A DNA stretch of 64,000 bases from Cytobacillus dafuensis (lineage in GTDB: Bacteria; Bacillota; Bacilli; Bacillales; Cytobacillaceae), in the NCBI RefSeq assembly GCF_007995155.1, contig NZ_CP042593.1, forward strand, positions 4,692,001 through 4,756,000, in the 5' to 3' direction. The notes under the pieces were generated by a model that saw nothing but the letters and a program-made list of their open reading frames with translations, did not search any database and was not told the origin of the DNA. A program made the translations under genes and the position numbers. Shown here piece after piece: positions 1 to 8,600 of the stretch (position 1 is the stretch's first letter; every line of letters starts with the position of its first letter).

Positions 1-160
1 GACTAAAGACCGCCACGTCCTGTGGCGAACATCGACGTCAGCACATCCTGTGCAAGTCCGACAAGTACAAGACGAGCCTCACGGAAAGGTGTTCTTTACC
101 TTTCTGGGAGGATTGACTTGTGACCTCGAGGGGGTAGGCGCTGGAAATAGACATAGAAAA
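1..160 (+). repeat. Dispersed structured repeat, family A copy 1 (cut by window edge)
   Basis: This copy shares its core (about 55-155) with the copies at 1797, 5701 and 24734. The core folds as nested stems: GACAAG with CTTGTG, CCTC with GAGG, and GAAAGGT with ACCTTTC. It starts with one RTCCT-loop module: CGCCAC-GTCCT-GTGGCG at 11-27 and GCAC-ATCCT-GTGC at 41-53. The left part of the element lies outside the window. No protein is likely, because frames are not kept between copies. Confidence 0.8.
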
Positions 161-181
161 GCGGAAAAACAATGTGAAAAA

Positions 182-206
182 CCTCGGGGATTACCCCGAG
201 GTTTTT
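182..206 (+). terminator. Rho-independent terminator
   Basis: A perfect 8-bp stem CCTCGGGG/CCCCGAGG with an ATTA loop is followed by TTTTT. It would stop plus-strand transcription entering from the left or from repeat A1, ahead of the convergent ywhD gene. Confidence 0.8.
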
Positions 207-335
207 CGTGTCCTAGTTCTATACAGTGTCTTCACACTGATAAATAGTTTACTTTTTTTATCTGATTTGGGCAAGTAGTTAGAAATTTAAGTCAGTAAAC
301 TGTCACAATTTGGTCATAAATTCACAGTTTTTTTC

Positions 336-848
336 TTAATTTACTTGTAAATCATCCTTAAGTTGTTGTATAGAGCGTTCCCACATCCCTAAATCATGGT
401 TTTTCAAAAACTCAGTAAGAATTCCCTTCGATTTGTCATCCATATGGTCAACGATAATTTGTCTTTTTATGGATTTATCCATCCGGTTCACATGCTCTGG
501 CAATGATTTAAAGCCTCGGCGAATGGCTCTGTCAACTGTCATTTCACAAGCTGTTACACCTGCATAGTATGGGCCATCTTCCTTCCGGTCAATTGTCACC
601 CAAATGAGCCAGTAAGGCTTTCCATTCGGCACCTCATCCTTATTGGGAAGAAATTTAATACCCTTCTCTACCGGGCTGCGAGCGTGCATAGCACCCACTT
701 CAATTGCAGCCTCTCCTGCTTCTACATCTAGAATAACAGGTGATACATTGTCCAAGCTTAGTGCTCCAGTGCCAAACCCCTTATGTCCAGCAGTTGGATC
801 ACTTTTAATAATATTGAAGCCAATATTTTTCTTCTTTTTCTCTTCCAA
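336..848 (-). CDS. ywhD: YwhD family protein
   Basis: 170 residues, recognised as the Bacillus YwhD family, whose function is unknown to me. The central GFGTGALSLDNVSPV and the C-terminal part are typical. I place the start at the TTG at 848, because AAGGAGG lies about seven bases upstream of it; the longer frame opening at 866 would have that SD sequence inside its own codons. It is followed by ywhC on the same strand, the same pair and order as in B. subtilis. No signal peptide or membrane segment is seen. Confidence 0.85.
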   Translation of the reverse strand: MEEKKKKNIGFNIIKSDPTAGHKGFGTGALSLDNVSPVILDVEAGEAAIEVGAMHARSPVEKGIKFLPNKDEVPNGKPYWLIWVTIDRKEDGPYYAGVTACEMTVDRAIRRGFKSLPEHVNRMDKSIKRQIIVDHMDDKSKGILTEFLKNHDLGMWERSIQQLKDDLQVN

Positions 849-908
849 AGTATAGTCCTCCTTCAAAGAAGTTTTATTAAAAAGGCAATTTCACACTATC
901 CAAACATT

Positions 909-1565
909 TTACAAAAATATACCACTAAAGAATTGGCCCAAACCATCTACTAGTACGGGCAGAACAACTCTAAATATCGGCTGAATTGTATATTGATCAA
1001 GCGGCGTAATCACAAGTATTAAAAATATTACAGACCCATATGCTTCTAATTGAGTAAGCTTTGGCCTCATTGTGGCTGGCACCAAATCTTCAACAATCCT
1101 ATACCCGTCCAGTGGTGGGAATGGGAGTAGATTAAAGACAAATAATACTAGATTGAGATGAATAAAAACATCTAAAAAATCTGGTACAAACGATGGGACC
1201 GATGCAGCAAGTCCTAATGCTAGCAGCGTATACCAAATAATAAACCCAAGAATCGCCAAAATAAAATTGCTTATTGGTCCCGCAATGGAGACAGATATTC
1301 CAGCTAATCTTGGGTTTTTAAAGAAGAATCGATTGACCGGGACAGGACGAGCCCACCCAAAGCCAGCGATAAAAATAAGAATGGTTCCAAATGGATCCAA
1401 ATGTTGGATTGGATTCAAAGTTAATCTGCCTTGATTTTTTGCCGTCGGGTCTCCAAATTTATATGCGACATAGGCATGAGCAAATTCATGAATAGTAAAG
1501 GCTATCATTAACGTAAGGGCGACATATGGAATTTCCCTCAATGAAAAGGCCAAAAATTGTTCCAA
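909..1565 (-). CDS. ywhC: Site-2 protease-like zinc metalloprotease, M50 family (YwhC)
   Basis: 218 residues and strongly hydrophobic, with several membrane segments. The zinc motif HEFAH is at residues 26-30 inside the first helices. A second motif, NLLPFPPLDGYRI (about residue 145), holds the Asp that completes the zinc site in M50 peptidases. The family cleaves within membranes; the substrate of YwhC is not known. The start is a TTG at 1565 with AAGGGG about nine bases upstream. A nearby ATG is out of frame. Confidence 0.88.
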   Translation of the reverse strand: MEQFLAFSLREIPYVALTLMIAFTIHEFAHAYVAYKFGDPTAKNQGRLTLNPIQHLDPFGTILIFIAGFGWARPVPVNRFFFKNPRLAGISVSIAGPISNFILAILGFIIWYTLLALGLAASVPSFVPDFLDVFIHLNLVLFVFNLLPFPPLDGYRIVEDLVPATMRPKLTQLEAYGSVIFLILVITPLDQYTIQPIFRVVLPVLVDGLGQFFSGIFL

Positions 1566-1796
1566 CTTTCATAACCCCTTTTTTAAGGAAATTCCTTACA
1601 GATAAGGAGAATTCCTCTGATACGATTTTATTTTTGAAAATCTATCTTAAATCCATTCTTGCACTTAAATTATATCGAGTAGATTCATTACAGGCAAACT
1701 TAAGTAAGCACGAAATGACCTGCAAAGAGAAAAAGGACCAATCCATTCCAAACACTTGCACATTTTTCAGAAATATGAAAAACTGAGTTCATATAA

Positions 1797-1950
1797 GAAA
1801 AGCGGAAGCGCCTTGTTCACCCCCGACAAGCACAAGACGAGCCTCTCGGAAAGGTGTCCTTTACCTTTTTGGGAGGATTGGCTTGTGACCTCGAGGGGGT
1901 AGGCGCTGGAGCTAGACATTTCTCTAACTCAAGAAAAGTAATACATTCTT
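1797..1950 (+). repeat. Dispersed structured repeat, family A copy 2 (no hairpin modules)
   Basis: The shortest complete copy. The outer stem is AGCGCC (about 1809) with GGCGCT (about 1902), then CCCCC with GGGGG and the inner GAAAGGT hairpin. It has no RTCCT module, so it serves as the empty-site reference for copies 3 and 4. Its right flank (CTAGACATTTCTCTAACTC and about 40 bases more) is also shared with copy 4. It supplies most of the leader of the ywhB-like gene. Confidence 0.8.
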
Positions 1951-1973
1951 ATTCTTAAAAAGGAGAACCGACT

Positions 1974-2159
1974 ATGCCATATGTAACTGTAAAAATGCTT
2001 GAAGGCCGTTCAGAGGAACAAAAAAAATCACTCGTAGAAAAGGTAACAGACGCTGTTAGTGAAACAACAGGAGCACCGAAGGAAAATGTCGTCGTATTTA
2101 TTGAAGAAATGTCTAAAAACCATTATGCGGTCGCAGGAAAACGATTGAGTGACCAATAG
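1974..2159 (+). CDS. ywhB: 4-oxalocrotonate tautomerase family protein (YwhB)
   Basis: 61 residues, the normal size for this family. After removal of Met the catalytic Pro is residue 1 (MPYVTVKMLEGR), and the TDAVSETTGAPKENVVVFIEE pattern continues the family signature. These enzymes tautomerise 2-hydroxymuconate-type keto/enol acids; the physiological substrate in Bacillus is unclear. AAAGGAG precedes the ATG. The gene lies between repeat A2 and a bidirectional terminator, convergent with ywgA. Confidence 0.9.
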   Translation: MPYVTVKMLEGRSEEQKKSLVEKVTDAVSETTGAPKENVVVFIEEMSKNHYAVAGKRLSDQ

Positions 2160-2180
2160 GTTTTTCCTGAGGTTCAAATG

Positions 2181-2210
2181 AAAGAAATCGGCTAATTAGC
2201 CGATTTCTTT
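2181..2210. terminator. Bidirectional terminator, ywhB/ywgA
   Basis: A 30-base perfect palindrome: the AAAGAAATCGGCTAA arm is followed directly by its complement. A-tracts and T-tracts on both sides let it end transcription of ywhB (plus) and ywgA (minus). Confidence 0.85.
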
Positions 2211-2229
2211 ACTTTATCAGGCAGTTTCA

Positions 2230-2739
2230 TTAATGCCCGGCTTTTCCCTTTAAGCTTTCAATATATTGATAAGCAGTCCCTACTTCTTCTTCTGTATAGC
2301 GTTGCTTGCTTTTTAATGTAAAGACCTTTTCCTGAACTTCTTCTTTCGGAAGATTATCAAAATATAATATCGTCGACACAAGTTCGAGAAATCTTGCATT
2401 TTGGCAGTTCATATCAGACATGCAATCTTGAAGATTAGGCATGGAAACTTGTTCATTTAGACTTAAGAACTCCTTGCCGCTTTCTGTTAAGGTATATCGA
2501 TATTGATAGTATCCGCCCTTTTTTTCCTTTATTTCATTTAAAAATCCCATATTGCACAGCTCTTCAACTCTTAATGTCAATTCCTCTGAATAAGGGCCAT
2601 AAAAGTGAAATTGAAACCTCTCTTGAAATGGGAATTCCAGTTTTTTCGCGATATAAACCATTTTCTGCAGCTTTTTCCGTCCGATAATTTCCTCTGATGC
2701 TGCAATGGCATGAATGATTTTAGCATGATCTTTTAACAA
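2230..2739 (-). CDS. ywgA: YwgA family protein
   Basis: 169 residues, recognised as Bacillus YwgA. The N-terminal half looks like a winged-helix fold (GRKKLQKMVYIAKKL, then a Tyr-rich segment with FHFYGPYSEEL), a pattern also found in SocA/Panacea-type domains. That resemblance is my inference. The start is a TTG at 2739 with TAGGAG upstream. It follows ywfO at 22 bp, so the two probably form one transcript. Confidence 0.85.
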   Translation of the reverse strand: MLKDHAKIIHAIAASEEIIGRKKLQKMVYIAKKLEFPFQERFQFHFYGPYSEELTLRVEELCNMGFLNEIKEKKGGYYQYRYTLTESGKEFLSLNEQVSMPNLQDCMSDMNCQNARFLELVSTILYFDNLPKEEVQEKVFTLKSKQRYTEEEVGTAYQYIESLKGKAGH

Positions 2740-2761
2740 GCTTCGTCAACTCCTACTCCGA

Positions 2762-4075
2762 TTAATACCGTGACTCGTCTATCTCTAATAGTTTACGAAT
2801 TTCTTCCTTTATTTCTTTTGCAGTTGAATTGTCTTTGAGGACATCAGCAGGATAATACAATTTATGGTCTGTCCTTCTTTTTCCAGAAATCGCGTCTACG
2901 ATCTCGGATTCTCTAGATAATTCACGAATTTCTCCGTTTTTCATTAACAAATGAATTGGCAGACGTTCTTCCTCTTCTCCTGGACGATAAAAATCATAAG
3001 GTAGATCTGAGGATGAATCGACAACAAGATAATATTCCGGATCAATGCCTGCTTTTTGGAACAAAATCGATAGCTGTGCAAGCTTCTTATATTCTTTTGC
3101 AGGATCAAATTCAGCATATTTAAATAAATTGCGATTCATAAAGCGACGACAAAGGTCTCGTAGAATTGGATCCTCCTCTTCCTGCCACATTTGGAAGTAG
3201 TAAAGAACGATCGCCTCATCCAGCTTGATATAGTCTTCTAGTGTGATGGCTCCATTGAACATGGAATGAAAATGATGCGGATCTGATTTAAAACAATAAC
3301 CTTGTTTTTGTAAATCCTTAGCCCGGTGCAAAATTTTTGTCAAAATGACTTCCGCACTTCGCGTAACAGGGTGGAAATACACCTGCCAGTACATTTGGTA
3401 GCGACTCATGATATAGTCCTCAACTGCGTGCATGCCGCTTTTTCTAAAGACAACCTGATCTTCTCCAGGCTGCATGACACGCAATATTCGTTCCATATCA
3501 AAATGGCCGTAGCTAACCCCTGTGAAATAGGCATCTCTTTGCAAATAATCCATCCGATCTGCATCAATTTGGCTTGAGATAAGACTAACTACTAATTTGT
3601 TTTTTGAAGTTTTTGCAATGACTTCAGCTACTTTTATAGGAAAATCGTTACTAACTGTTAGAAGAACTTTATTAACTTCTGTTTCTCCGAGAATAATAGC
3701 TCTTGTAAAATATTCATGGTCTAAATCAAATACTTTTTCAAAGGAATGGGAGAATGGGCCATGTCCTAAATCGTGGAGTAATGCGGCACATAATGAGAGG
3801 AGTCGGTCATCTTCATTCCATTCAGGTCTTTCATGAAAAACATCATCGGCAATCCGTCGTGTAATTTCGTAAACACCAAGAGAATGATTAAATCGGCTAT
3901 GCTCGGCACCATGAAAGGTTAAGTAGGTTGTTCCAAGCTGTTTAATTCTTCTGAGACGCTGAAATTCCTTCGTCCCAATTAAATCCCAGATTATTCTATC
4001 CCTCACGTGAATATACCGATGTACAGGATCTTTAAAAACCTTTTCTTCACGTAATTTCTCCACCGGATATGCCAT
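2762..4075 (-). CDS. ywfO: HD-domain phosphohydrolase (YwfO)
   Basis: 437 residues. The metal-binding HD signature is complete: an upstream His in RFNHSLGVYE (residues 61-70), HD in ALLHDLGHG at 101-102, and a later Asp in SSQIDADRMDYL. The family resembles dGTP triphosphohydrolases such as SAMHD1, and B. subtilis YwfO is its close relative; nucleotide hydrolysis is inferred from the family. GGAGG sits at good spacing before the ATG. It is transcribed with ywgA. Confidence 0.88.
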   Translation of the reverse strand: MAYPVEKLREEKVFKDPVHRYIHVRDRIIWDLIGTKEFQRLRRIKQLGTTYLTFHGAEHSRFNHSLGVYEITRRIADDVFHERPEWNEDDRLLSLCAALLHDLGHGPFSHSFEKVFDLDHEYFTRAIILGETEVNKVLLTVSNDFPIKVAEVIAKTSKNKLVVSLISSQIDADRMDYLQRDAYFTGVSYGHFDMERILRVMQPGEDQVVFRKSGMHAVEDYIMSRYQMYWQVYFHPVTRSAEVILTKILHRAKDLQKQGYCFKSDPHHFHSMFNGAITLEDYIKLDEAIVLYYFQMWQEEEDPILRDLCRRFMNRNLFKYAEFDPAKEYKKLAQLSILFQKAGIDPEYYLVVDSSSDLPYDFYRPGEEEERLPIHLLMKNGEIRELSRESEIVDAISGKRRTDHKLYYPADVLKDNSTAKEIKEEIRKLLEIDESRY

Positions 4076-4198
4076 CTTTTACCTCCGATTTTCTAATATG
4101 TCTATATTATATCCTTAATTTACTAGCAATTCATTATCGAATTTATGTCATTTCATCATAATTCGACAGAACCTTGATGGATGAGGCTTTGAAATAAA

Positions 4199-4385
4199 GG
4201 CTATGTTTAACTTTCCTGTTGATTTCCGCTGCAGGCACTAAGCGATCGCGGGCGGTCCGGAAGCCTCCTCGTCGCTATCGCTCCTGCGGGGTCTCCCTTT
4301 GACTCGCTTCTCCCGCAGGAGTCTCGCGCCTTCCGCTCCAATCAACAACAAATTAGCATTATCAACACTGAGCTTTAACACTGCC
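4199..4385 (+). repeat. Dispersed MITE-like repeat, family B copy 1
   Basis: About 187 bp, related to copies at 28313, 30731 and 60459. The ends are inverted: ATGTTTAA on the left and TTTAACAC on the right, then GTTGATT against AATCAAC. The interior is GC-rich and holds a stem CTCCTGCGGGG/TCCCGCAGGAG. GC content is far above the flanks. No coding capacity. Confidence 0.8.
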
Positions 4386-4389
4386 AAAA

Positions 4390-4428
4390 TAAAAATCACC
4401 TTAAGATCATTTTCAAAAGGTGATTTTA
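4390..4428 (-). terminator. Terminator of the DUF1450 gene
   Basis: The stem AAAATCACCTT/AAGGTGATTTT just beyond (and touching) the stop codon at 4426 gives a U-rich tail on the minus strand. Confidence 0.7.
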
Positions 4429-4650
4429 CTTCTTAAGCTTTTTATTAATTTTTTCCATTAATTCCTCTTCTGTTAAACCAGCGAGCGGACGATTATTCAC
4501 AAATGCAAATGTTTTCTTCCGTCCAGGTCCACAATAAGACTGACAGCCTATTTCTATCTTCGCTTCAGGATCAACTTCCTTTAGACGAGGGATTAATGTT
4601 TTTAGGTTAACACCTTGACAATCGTCGCAAACACGAAATTCGTTTGCCAT
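4426..4650 (-). CDS. DUF1450 small Cys-rich protein, YuzB-like
   Basis: 74 residues. It carries a CDDC motif near the N-terminus (residues 8-11) and a second Cys pair in [22 protein letters not shown]. The family is predicted to have a thioredoxin-like or ferredoxin-like fold and its function is not established. An SD (AAAGG) is present before the ATG. It stands alone, between repeat B1 and the upstream region of rsfA. Confidence 0.8.
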   Translation of the reverse strand: MANEFRVCDDCQGVNLKTLIPRLKEVDPEAKIEIGCQSYCGPGRKKTFAFVNNRPLAGLTEEELMEKINKKLKK

Positions 4651-4962
4651 ATCTATTACAACCTTTCTACGGTCAAACTTTTTATTAGATCAAATTGAGC
4701 CGATTTTCTTCTTTCTTACTTATCTAGCTCCTTGCTGTATTTTACAGCTTCTTTCCTAGTAATGCAAGCACCTGAACATAGTCAAAGACAATAGTGCGAC
4801 AGCATATTATGAATCTTAAGCCGTTCATAATATCTATCTAGTGAAAAAATGGAAAAAGAAAAAAATCTACTATCCTTTTAATCCAAAATTGTATATTTTT
4901 CTTCTTAAATGTCCATGCTTAGATTAAGGAATCAAAATGTAAATGAATTAGGAGTTGAGAAC
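4651..4962. other. Intergenic region between the DUF1450 gene and rsfA, with one hairpin
   Basis: Divergent promoter region for two genes. The only clear structure is a 10-bp inverted repeat, ATATTATGAA (4804-4813) with TTCATAATAT (4824-4833), which could be an operator or a leader hairpin. I see no convincing sigma-A or sigma-F promoter that I could place with confidence. Confidence 0.4.
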
Positions 4963-5700
4963 ATGAAAGTTCGTCAAGATGCATGGACTGAAGAAAATGA
5001 TTTATTACTAGCTGAAACTGTTTTAAGACATGTGAGAGAAGGCAGTACACAATTAAATGCTTTTGAGGAAGTAGGAGATCGATTAGACCGAACCTCTGCA
5101 GCCTGCGGTTTTCGCTGGAATGCGGTTGTCAGGCACCAATATGAAAAAGCATTGCAGCTTTCTAAAAAGCAGAGAAAGCAAAGGCATCGTTTGCTCGGAA
5201 AGGAACAAAGCGGAAAGAAAAAGCTACTTTATTCACCGCCAGTACCATCTATATCAGAGGTTGAGTCAGTGTCTATAACTGCAACTACCCTTATGGCTCC
5301 TCCAATGGAAGAGCAGGTGGAAATCGTGGAAACCATTGAAACGATCACTGTCCCGGTTAACTCTGAGGAAATAAGCTATCAAGTTAGTTCAGAATTAAAT
5401 CTTGATCATGTCATTTCATACTTACAAACTTTAAAACACTCGAGTATTCAATTGGAAATTTTAAAAAATGAGAATGAAAGATTAAAGCGTGAAAATGCGC
5501 AGATTAAGAGTCGCAATAATGAATTAGAAGGCAAAATCATTCATCTGGAGGAAAATACAGAAACGATTCAAGAAGATTACGAGACCTTAATGAAGATCAT
5601 GAACCGCGCTCGTAAGCTTGTCCTTTTTGAAGAAGAAGAAAGACCCGCAACAAAATTTAAAATGGACCGAAACGGAAATTTGGAAAAATTAGCCGAGTAA
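4963..5700 (+). CDS. rsfA: Prespore-specific transcription regulator RsfA
   Basis: 245 residues. The N-terminal Myb/SANT-like domain (residues 1-55: [19 protein letters not shown] and [13 protein letters not shown]) is typical of RsfA, which adjusts sigma-F-dependent expression in the forespore. The C-terminal third is a predicted coiled coil (about 150-215) of Glu/Lys/Asn heptads. I start at the ATG at 4963, because GGAG precedes it at proper spacing; the frame is open back to 4909. This is the same neighbourhood as in B. subtilis. Confidence 0.88.
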   Translation: MKVRQDAWTEENDLLLAETVLRHVREGSTQLNAFEEVGDRLDRTSAACGFRWNAVVRHQYEKALQLSKKQRKQRHRLLGKEQSGKKKLLYSPPVPSISEVESVSITATTLMAPPMEEQVEIVETIETITVPVNSEEISYQVSSELNLDHVISYLQTLKHSSIQLEILKNENERLKRENAQIKSRNNELEGKIIHLEENTETIQEDYETLMKIMNRARKLVLFEEEERPATKFKMDRNGNLEKLAE

Positions 5701-6016
5701 TAGAAAAGCGTAAGCGTCTTCGGAACAATTAAAGAACAATCGTTCCTGCGATGACTATTCGCTGAAGCATTCCTTTGTGTCCACCCCCGACAAGCACAAG
5801 ACGAGCCTCACTGAAAGGTGTTCTTTACCTTTCTGGGAGGATTGGCTTGTGACCTCGAGGTCGACAAAAACGCGACGTCCTGTCGCATTGTCGACACTAG
5901 TGCGTCCTGCACGTCGGGGTAGACGCTGGTCGACTAATAACGCCACGTCCTGTGGCAACGTCGACACTAGTACGTCCTGTACTTCGGAGCTAGACATTTC
6001 TCTAACTCAAAAAAAG
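5701..6016 (+). repeat. Dispersed structured repeat, family A copy 3, with two RTCCT modules
   Basis: The fullest copy. The outer stem is AGCGTC/GACGCT, compensated relative to AGCGCC/GGCGCT in copies 2 and 4. Next come GGAAC/GTTCC, CCCCCGAC/GTCGGGG and the GAAAGGT/ACCTTTC hairpin. One module occupies 5860-5915, at a position that is empty in copy 2. A second, at 5929-5985, is inserted between GCTGG and AGCTAG. It directly follows rsfA. Confidence 0.85.
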
Positions 6017-6083
6017 GACAATTTTTCTATAAATAAAACTTCCTATATTGGGAGAAGGAGAAGGCAACAAATCTTCGATTAAG

Positions 6084-6210
6084 AAAAGGGGTTGTCCCCA
6101 AAGTATAGGTGTCAGGCACCAAGAACAATATCTAGTATCAATAAGCGAGTGAGATTCTAGATATTGTGTATTATATGGATGCCAGACAACTTATGGGACA
6201 ATCCCTTTTT
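6084..6210. repeat. MITE-like long hairpin
   Basis: 127 bp that is one near-perfect inverted repeat. The left arm AAAAGGGGTTGTCCCC pairs with GGGACAATCCCTTTTT at the right end; TGTCAGGCACC pairs with GGATGCCAGACA; and CAATATCTAG pairs with CTAGATATTG. There is no ORF inside. It abuts the lipL stop codon and may serve as its terminator on the minus strand. Confidence 0.7.
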
Positions 6211-6211
6211 A

Positions 6212-7048
6212 CTATTTCTCTTCACCTAGTATTTTTTCATTTCGTTCCATTACTCGGTTATAATAAGCCTCAAACAAAGAAGGTTCTTCCCCAGACAGCT
6301 CTCCTGAAAATAAGTGATTGCTTTTATTTTTTAAGGCTAGCAAGAAACGAAGCATTACATCTTGTATCGTCAAGTCCGCCTGCAATAATTCAGATAAAGA
6401 AGCCATGACAGACGGCTTTATTTCTGGGTATTGAAATTTTGTTATTTCGTTTTTTCTTGAAAGGGAATAGAAATGTTCAATCCGTTCTGCACGAGCACTT
6501 CCGCTGCCATTTACGCAAAGATATATTTGCACGGCAACCCCATTTCGAATACGCCTTTGTGAAATACCCGCAAATTTCTTATCTCCAATACTTAGATCAT
6601 AGCTTCCTGGACAATAAGAGCCTACAATCTCCTTCGCTTCTATTTCCTTATTAAAATCTGAAAACATTTCTTTAATAAGTTCCCACATCGCATCGTATCC
6701 ACGATTAATATCGATGCCCTTTTCACTTTCAGGAAAAACAAGCGTAAGATTTAATACACCTTCATCCAATACAACCGCAAGTCCACCGGAATTTCTGACA
6801 ATCACACGGTAGCCTTTCCCCTCTAAATACTCTATCCCTTCCTTAATAAAAGGGAGCTTCGTATCCTGTATCCCTAATACAATGGTATCATGATGAACCC
6901 AAGCTCGAGCTGTCGGTGGAGCCGCGTTCGCCCCGACAGATGTACATAACGTATCGTCCATCCCGAATGAATATAAAGCATTTAAATGAACGGCTAGAGC
7001 CGATTGATCGATAACTCTCCATTGCTCTTGCTGTAATAAATCACTCAT
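6212..7048 (-). CDS. lipL: Octanoyl-[GcvH]:protein N-octanoyltransferase LipL
   Basis: 278 residues of the BPL/LplA/LipB superfamily. LipL moves octanoyl from the glycine cleavage protein GcvH to E2 subunits of 2-oxoacid dehydrogenases through a Cys thioester. The expected Cys is in the [19 protein letters not shown] segment, and RNSGGLAVV is the conserved binding motif. AAAGGAG precedes the ATG. It corresponds to B. subtilis ywfL and sits in the same context next to pta. The cytoplasmic lipoate salvage and relay role is known for the family. Confidence 0.92.
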   Translation of the reverse strand: MSDLLQQEQWRVIDQSALAVHLNALYSFGMDDTLCTSVGANAAPPTARAWVHHDTIVLGIQDTKLPFIKEGIEYLEGKGYRVIVRNSGGLAVVLDEGVLNLTLVFPESEKGIDINRGYDAMWELIKEMFSDFNKEIEAKEIVGSYCPGSYDLSIGDKKFAGISQRRIRNGVAVQIYLCVNGSGSARAERIEHFYSLSRKNEITKFQYPEIKPSVMASLSELLQADLTIQDVMLRFLLALKNKSNHLFSGELSGEEPSLFEAYYNRVMERNEKILGEEK

Positions 7049-7139
7049 TTTTGTACTCCTTTTATCTAAAAAGGAACAAATCCATCAAAAATGATCCTTT
7101 TTTATCTATTTTTTAATCTCATTATCATTCTGCATTTAA

Positions 7140-7230
7140 AATATCGGCTACTTTTCGCCATATATCGGTTAATTCTCAATTATATCGGTCAATTTTTTAT
7201 TATATCGGCCAGACCCCATTATAACAGCTA
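7140..7230. repeat. 20-bp tandem repeat between pta and lipL
   Basis: Copies of TATATCGG(C/T)(C/T)A begin near 7140, 7161, 7181 and 7201, with a degenerate fifth at 7221, so the period is close to 20 bp. AT-rich filler between the cores is not conserved. Function unknown. Confidence 0.65.
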
Positions 7231-7240
7231 AAAAGGCAGA

Positions 7241-7270
7241 AAAAAAGAGACGGGCATGAAGCCCGGCTCT
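7241..7270 (-). terminator. pta terminator
   Basis: On the minus strand AGAGCCGGGC-TTCAT-GCCCGTCTCT is followed by a run of T. It lies 17 bases beyond the pta stop codon and has one mismatch in the stem. Confidence 0.85.
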
Positions 7271-7286
7271 TTGAAACTGCTTGTCC

Positions 7287-8264
7287 TTAATGATTTAACG
7301 CCTGTGCCGCCGTTATTAATGCCAATTTATAAACATCCTCTTCATTGCAGCCACGAGATAAATCATTCACAGGTCGATTTAGTCCTTGTAAAATTGGACC
7401 AACTGCTTCAAAATTACCTAGGCGCTGCGCAATTTTGTAGCCAATATTTCCCGCTTCAAGACTTGGAAAAATAAATACATTCGCATCACCTTGCAGCGGC
7501 GAGTCTGGAGCTTTTTTCTTGGCAACAGACGGAACAAAGGCTGCATCAAACTGAAATTCTCCATCAAGGATTAGAAGTGGATCTCGTTTTTTTGCCTCTT
7601 CAACGGCCGCAATCACTTTTTCCGTTTCTGGCGATTTCGCTGATCCTTTCGTTGAAAAGCTGAGCATGGCTACACGTGCTTCCATGTCAAACATTTTCGC
7701 TGTCTTTGCGCTCTCAATCGCAATTTCGGCTAAATCTTGGCTGTTAGGAGAAATATTGATGGCACAGTCCGCAAAAACATATTTTTCATCCTCCCGAACC
7801 ATGATAAACACACCAGAAGTTTTTCGGACTCCTTCCTTTGTTTTAATAATTTGTAGTGCAGGTCGAACCGTGTCAGCTGTAGAATGAGCTGCACCGCTAA
7901 CAAGCCCATCTGCTTTATTTGTATAAACAAGCATCGTACCGAAATAGTTTTCATCAAGGAGGATCCTGCGTGCCTCCTCTTCAGTAGCTTTCCCTTTCCG
8001 TCTTTCTATAAATGCCGCAACCAATTCATCCACCATCGCATATTGGTTAGGATCATAGATTTCTGCCTCTTCCAGAGAAATACCCATTTGATTAGCTTTT
8101 GACTCAATATCTTGAATATTTCCGATCAAGATTGGGGTAATGATTTTTTCAGCAGCAAGCCTTCCTGCCGCTCCTAATATTCGCTCGTCCACCCCTTCTG
8201 GAAATACAATCTTTACATTTTGGCCATTTACCTTTTCTTTTAGCAATGAAAATAAGTCACTCAT
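7287..8264 (-). CDS. pta: Phosphate acetyltransferase
   Basis: 325 residues, the usual size of the short Bacillus enzyme. It converts acetyl-CoA plus phosphate to acetyl phosphate plus CoA in overflow metabolism with acetate kinase. Family motifs seen include GAAHSTADTVRPALQIIKT, the C-terminal VFPSLEAGNIGYKIAQRLG (as IFPSLEAGN) and GPILQGLNRPVNDLSRGC. AAGGAG precedes the ATG. It is divergent from hemQ and has its own terminator. No CcpA operator was convincing upstream. Confidence 0.95.
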   Translation of the reverse strand: MSDLFSLLKEKVNGQNVKIVFPEGVDERILGAAGRLAAEKIITPILIGNIQDIESKANQMGISLEEAEIYDPNQYAMVDELVAAFIERRKGKATEEEARRILLDENYFGTMLVYTNKADGLVSGAAHSTADTVRPALQIIKTKEGVRKTSGVFIMVREDEKYVFADCAINISPNSQDLAEIAIESAKTAKMFDMEARVAMLSFSTKGSAKSPETEKVIAAVEEAKKRDPLLILDGEFQFDAAFVPSVAKKKAPDSPLQGDANVFIFPSLEAGNIGYKIAQRLGNFEAVGPILQGLNRPVNDLSRGCNEEDVYKLALITAAQALNH

Positions 8265-8373
8265 TCGAATTCTCCTTTGGATGTAAGTATCTATGTATTT
8301 AAGAATAATACTTGATGCTTATTTCACTTCACCTATTTAGAATACCGTACATAATTGTAATTTCAAGATATTA

Positions 8374-8389
8374 AATACTGACCAGTATT
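8374..8389. promoter_or_regulatory. Palindrome in the pta-hemQ intergenic region
   Basis: AATACTG-AC-CAGTATT is a perfect 7-bp inverted repeat with a 2-base centre, the shape of a TetR/MarR-type operator. It lies about 110 bp upstream of pta. Which regulator would bind is not known. Confidence 0.35.
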
Positions 8390-8533
8390 CCAATAGAAAT
8401 ATAGTCTTTTCAAATCATTTCTAGCTATTTGACCATTTTTCCCCAAATTCACAAAGTTTAATATTTGCTGCCTGTAACAAAATATCCACATTTTAGCCAT
8501 ACTCTTTCTACTTCCATCTCTATTTCAAGTTTT

Positions 8534-8547
8534 ATTAACATGTTAAT
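8534..8547. promoter_or_regulatory. Perfect 14-bp palindrome upstream of hemQ
   Basis: ATTAACATGTTAAT reads the same on both strands, about 90 bp ahead of the hemQ start. It does not match the Fur or PerR consensus. A possible operator; no functional assignment. Confidence 0.35.
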
Positions 8548-8600
8548 TGGAGAAACTATGGTATAGTTATGGTGTAAAAATTAAAAGGAAAAATAATTTT

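Noticed and set aside
300..307. TGTCACA as an ECF41 -35 element
   Set aside because: No matching -10 (CGTC-like) follows at the right distance, and it is far from the sigma factor gene. A chance match is likely.
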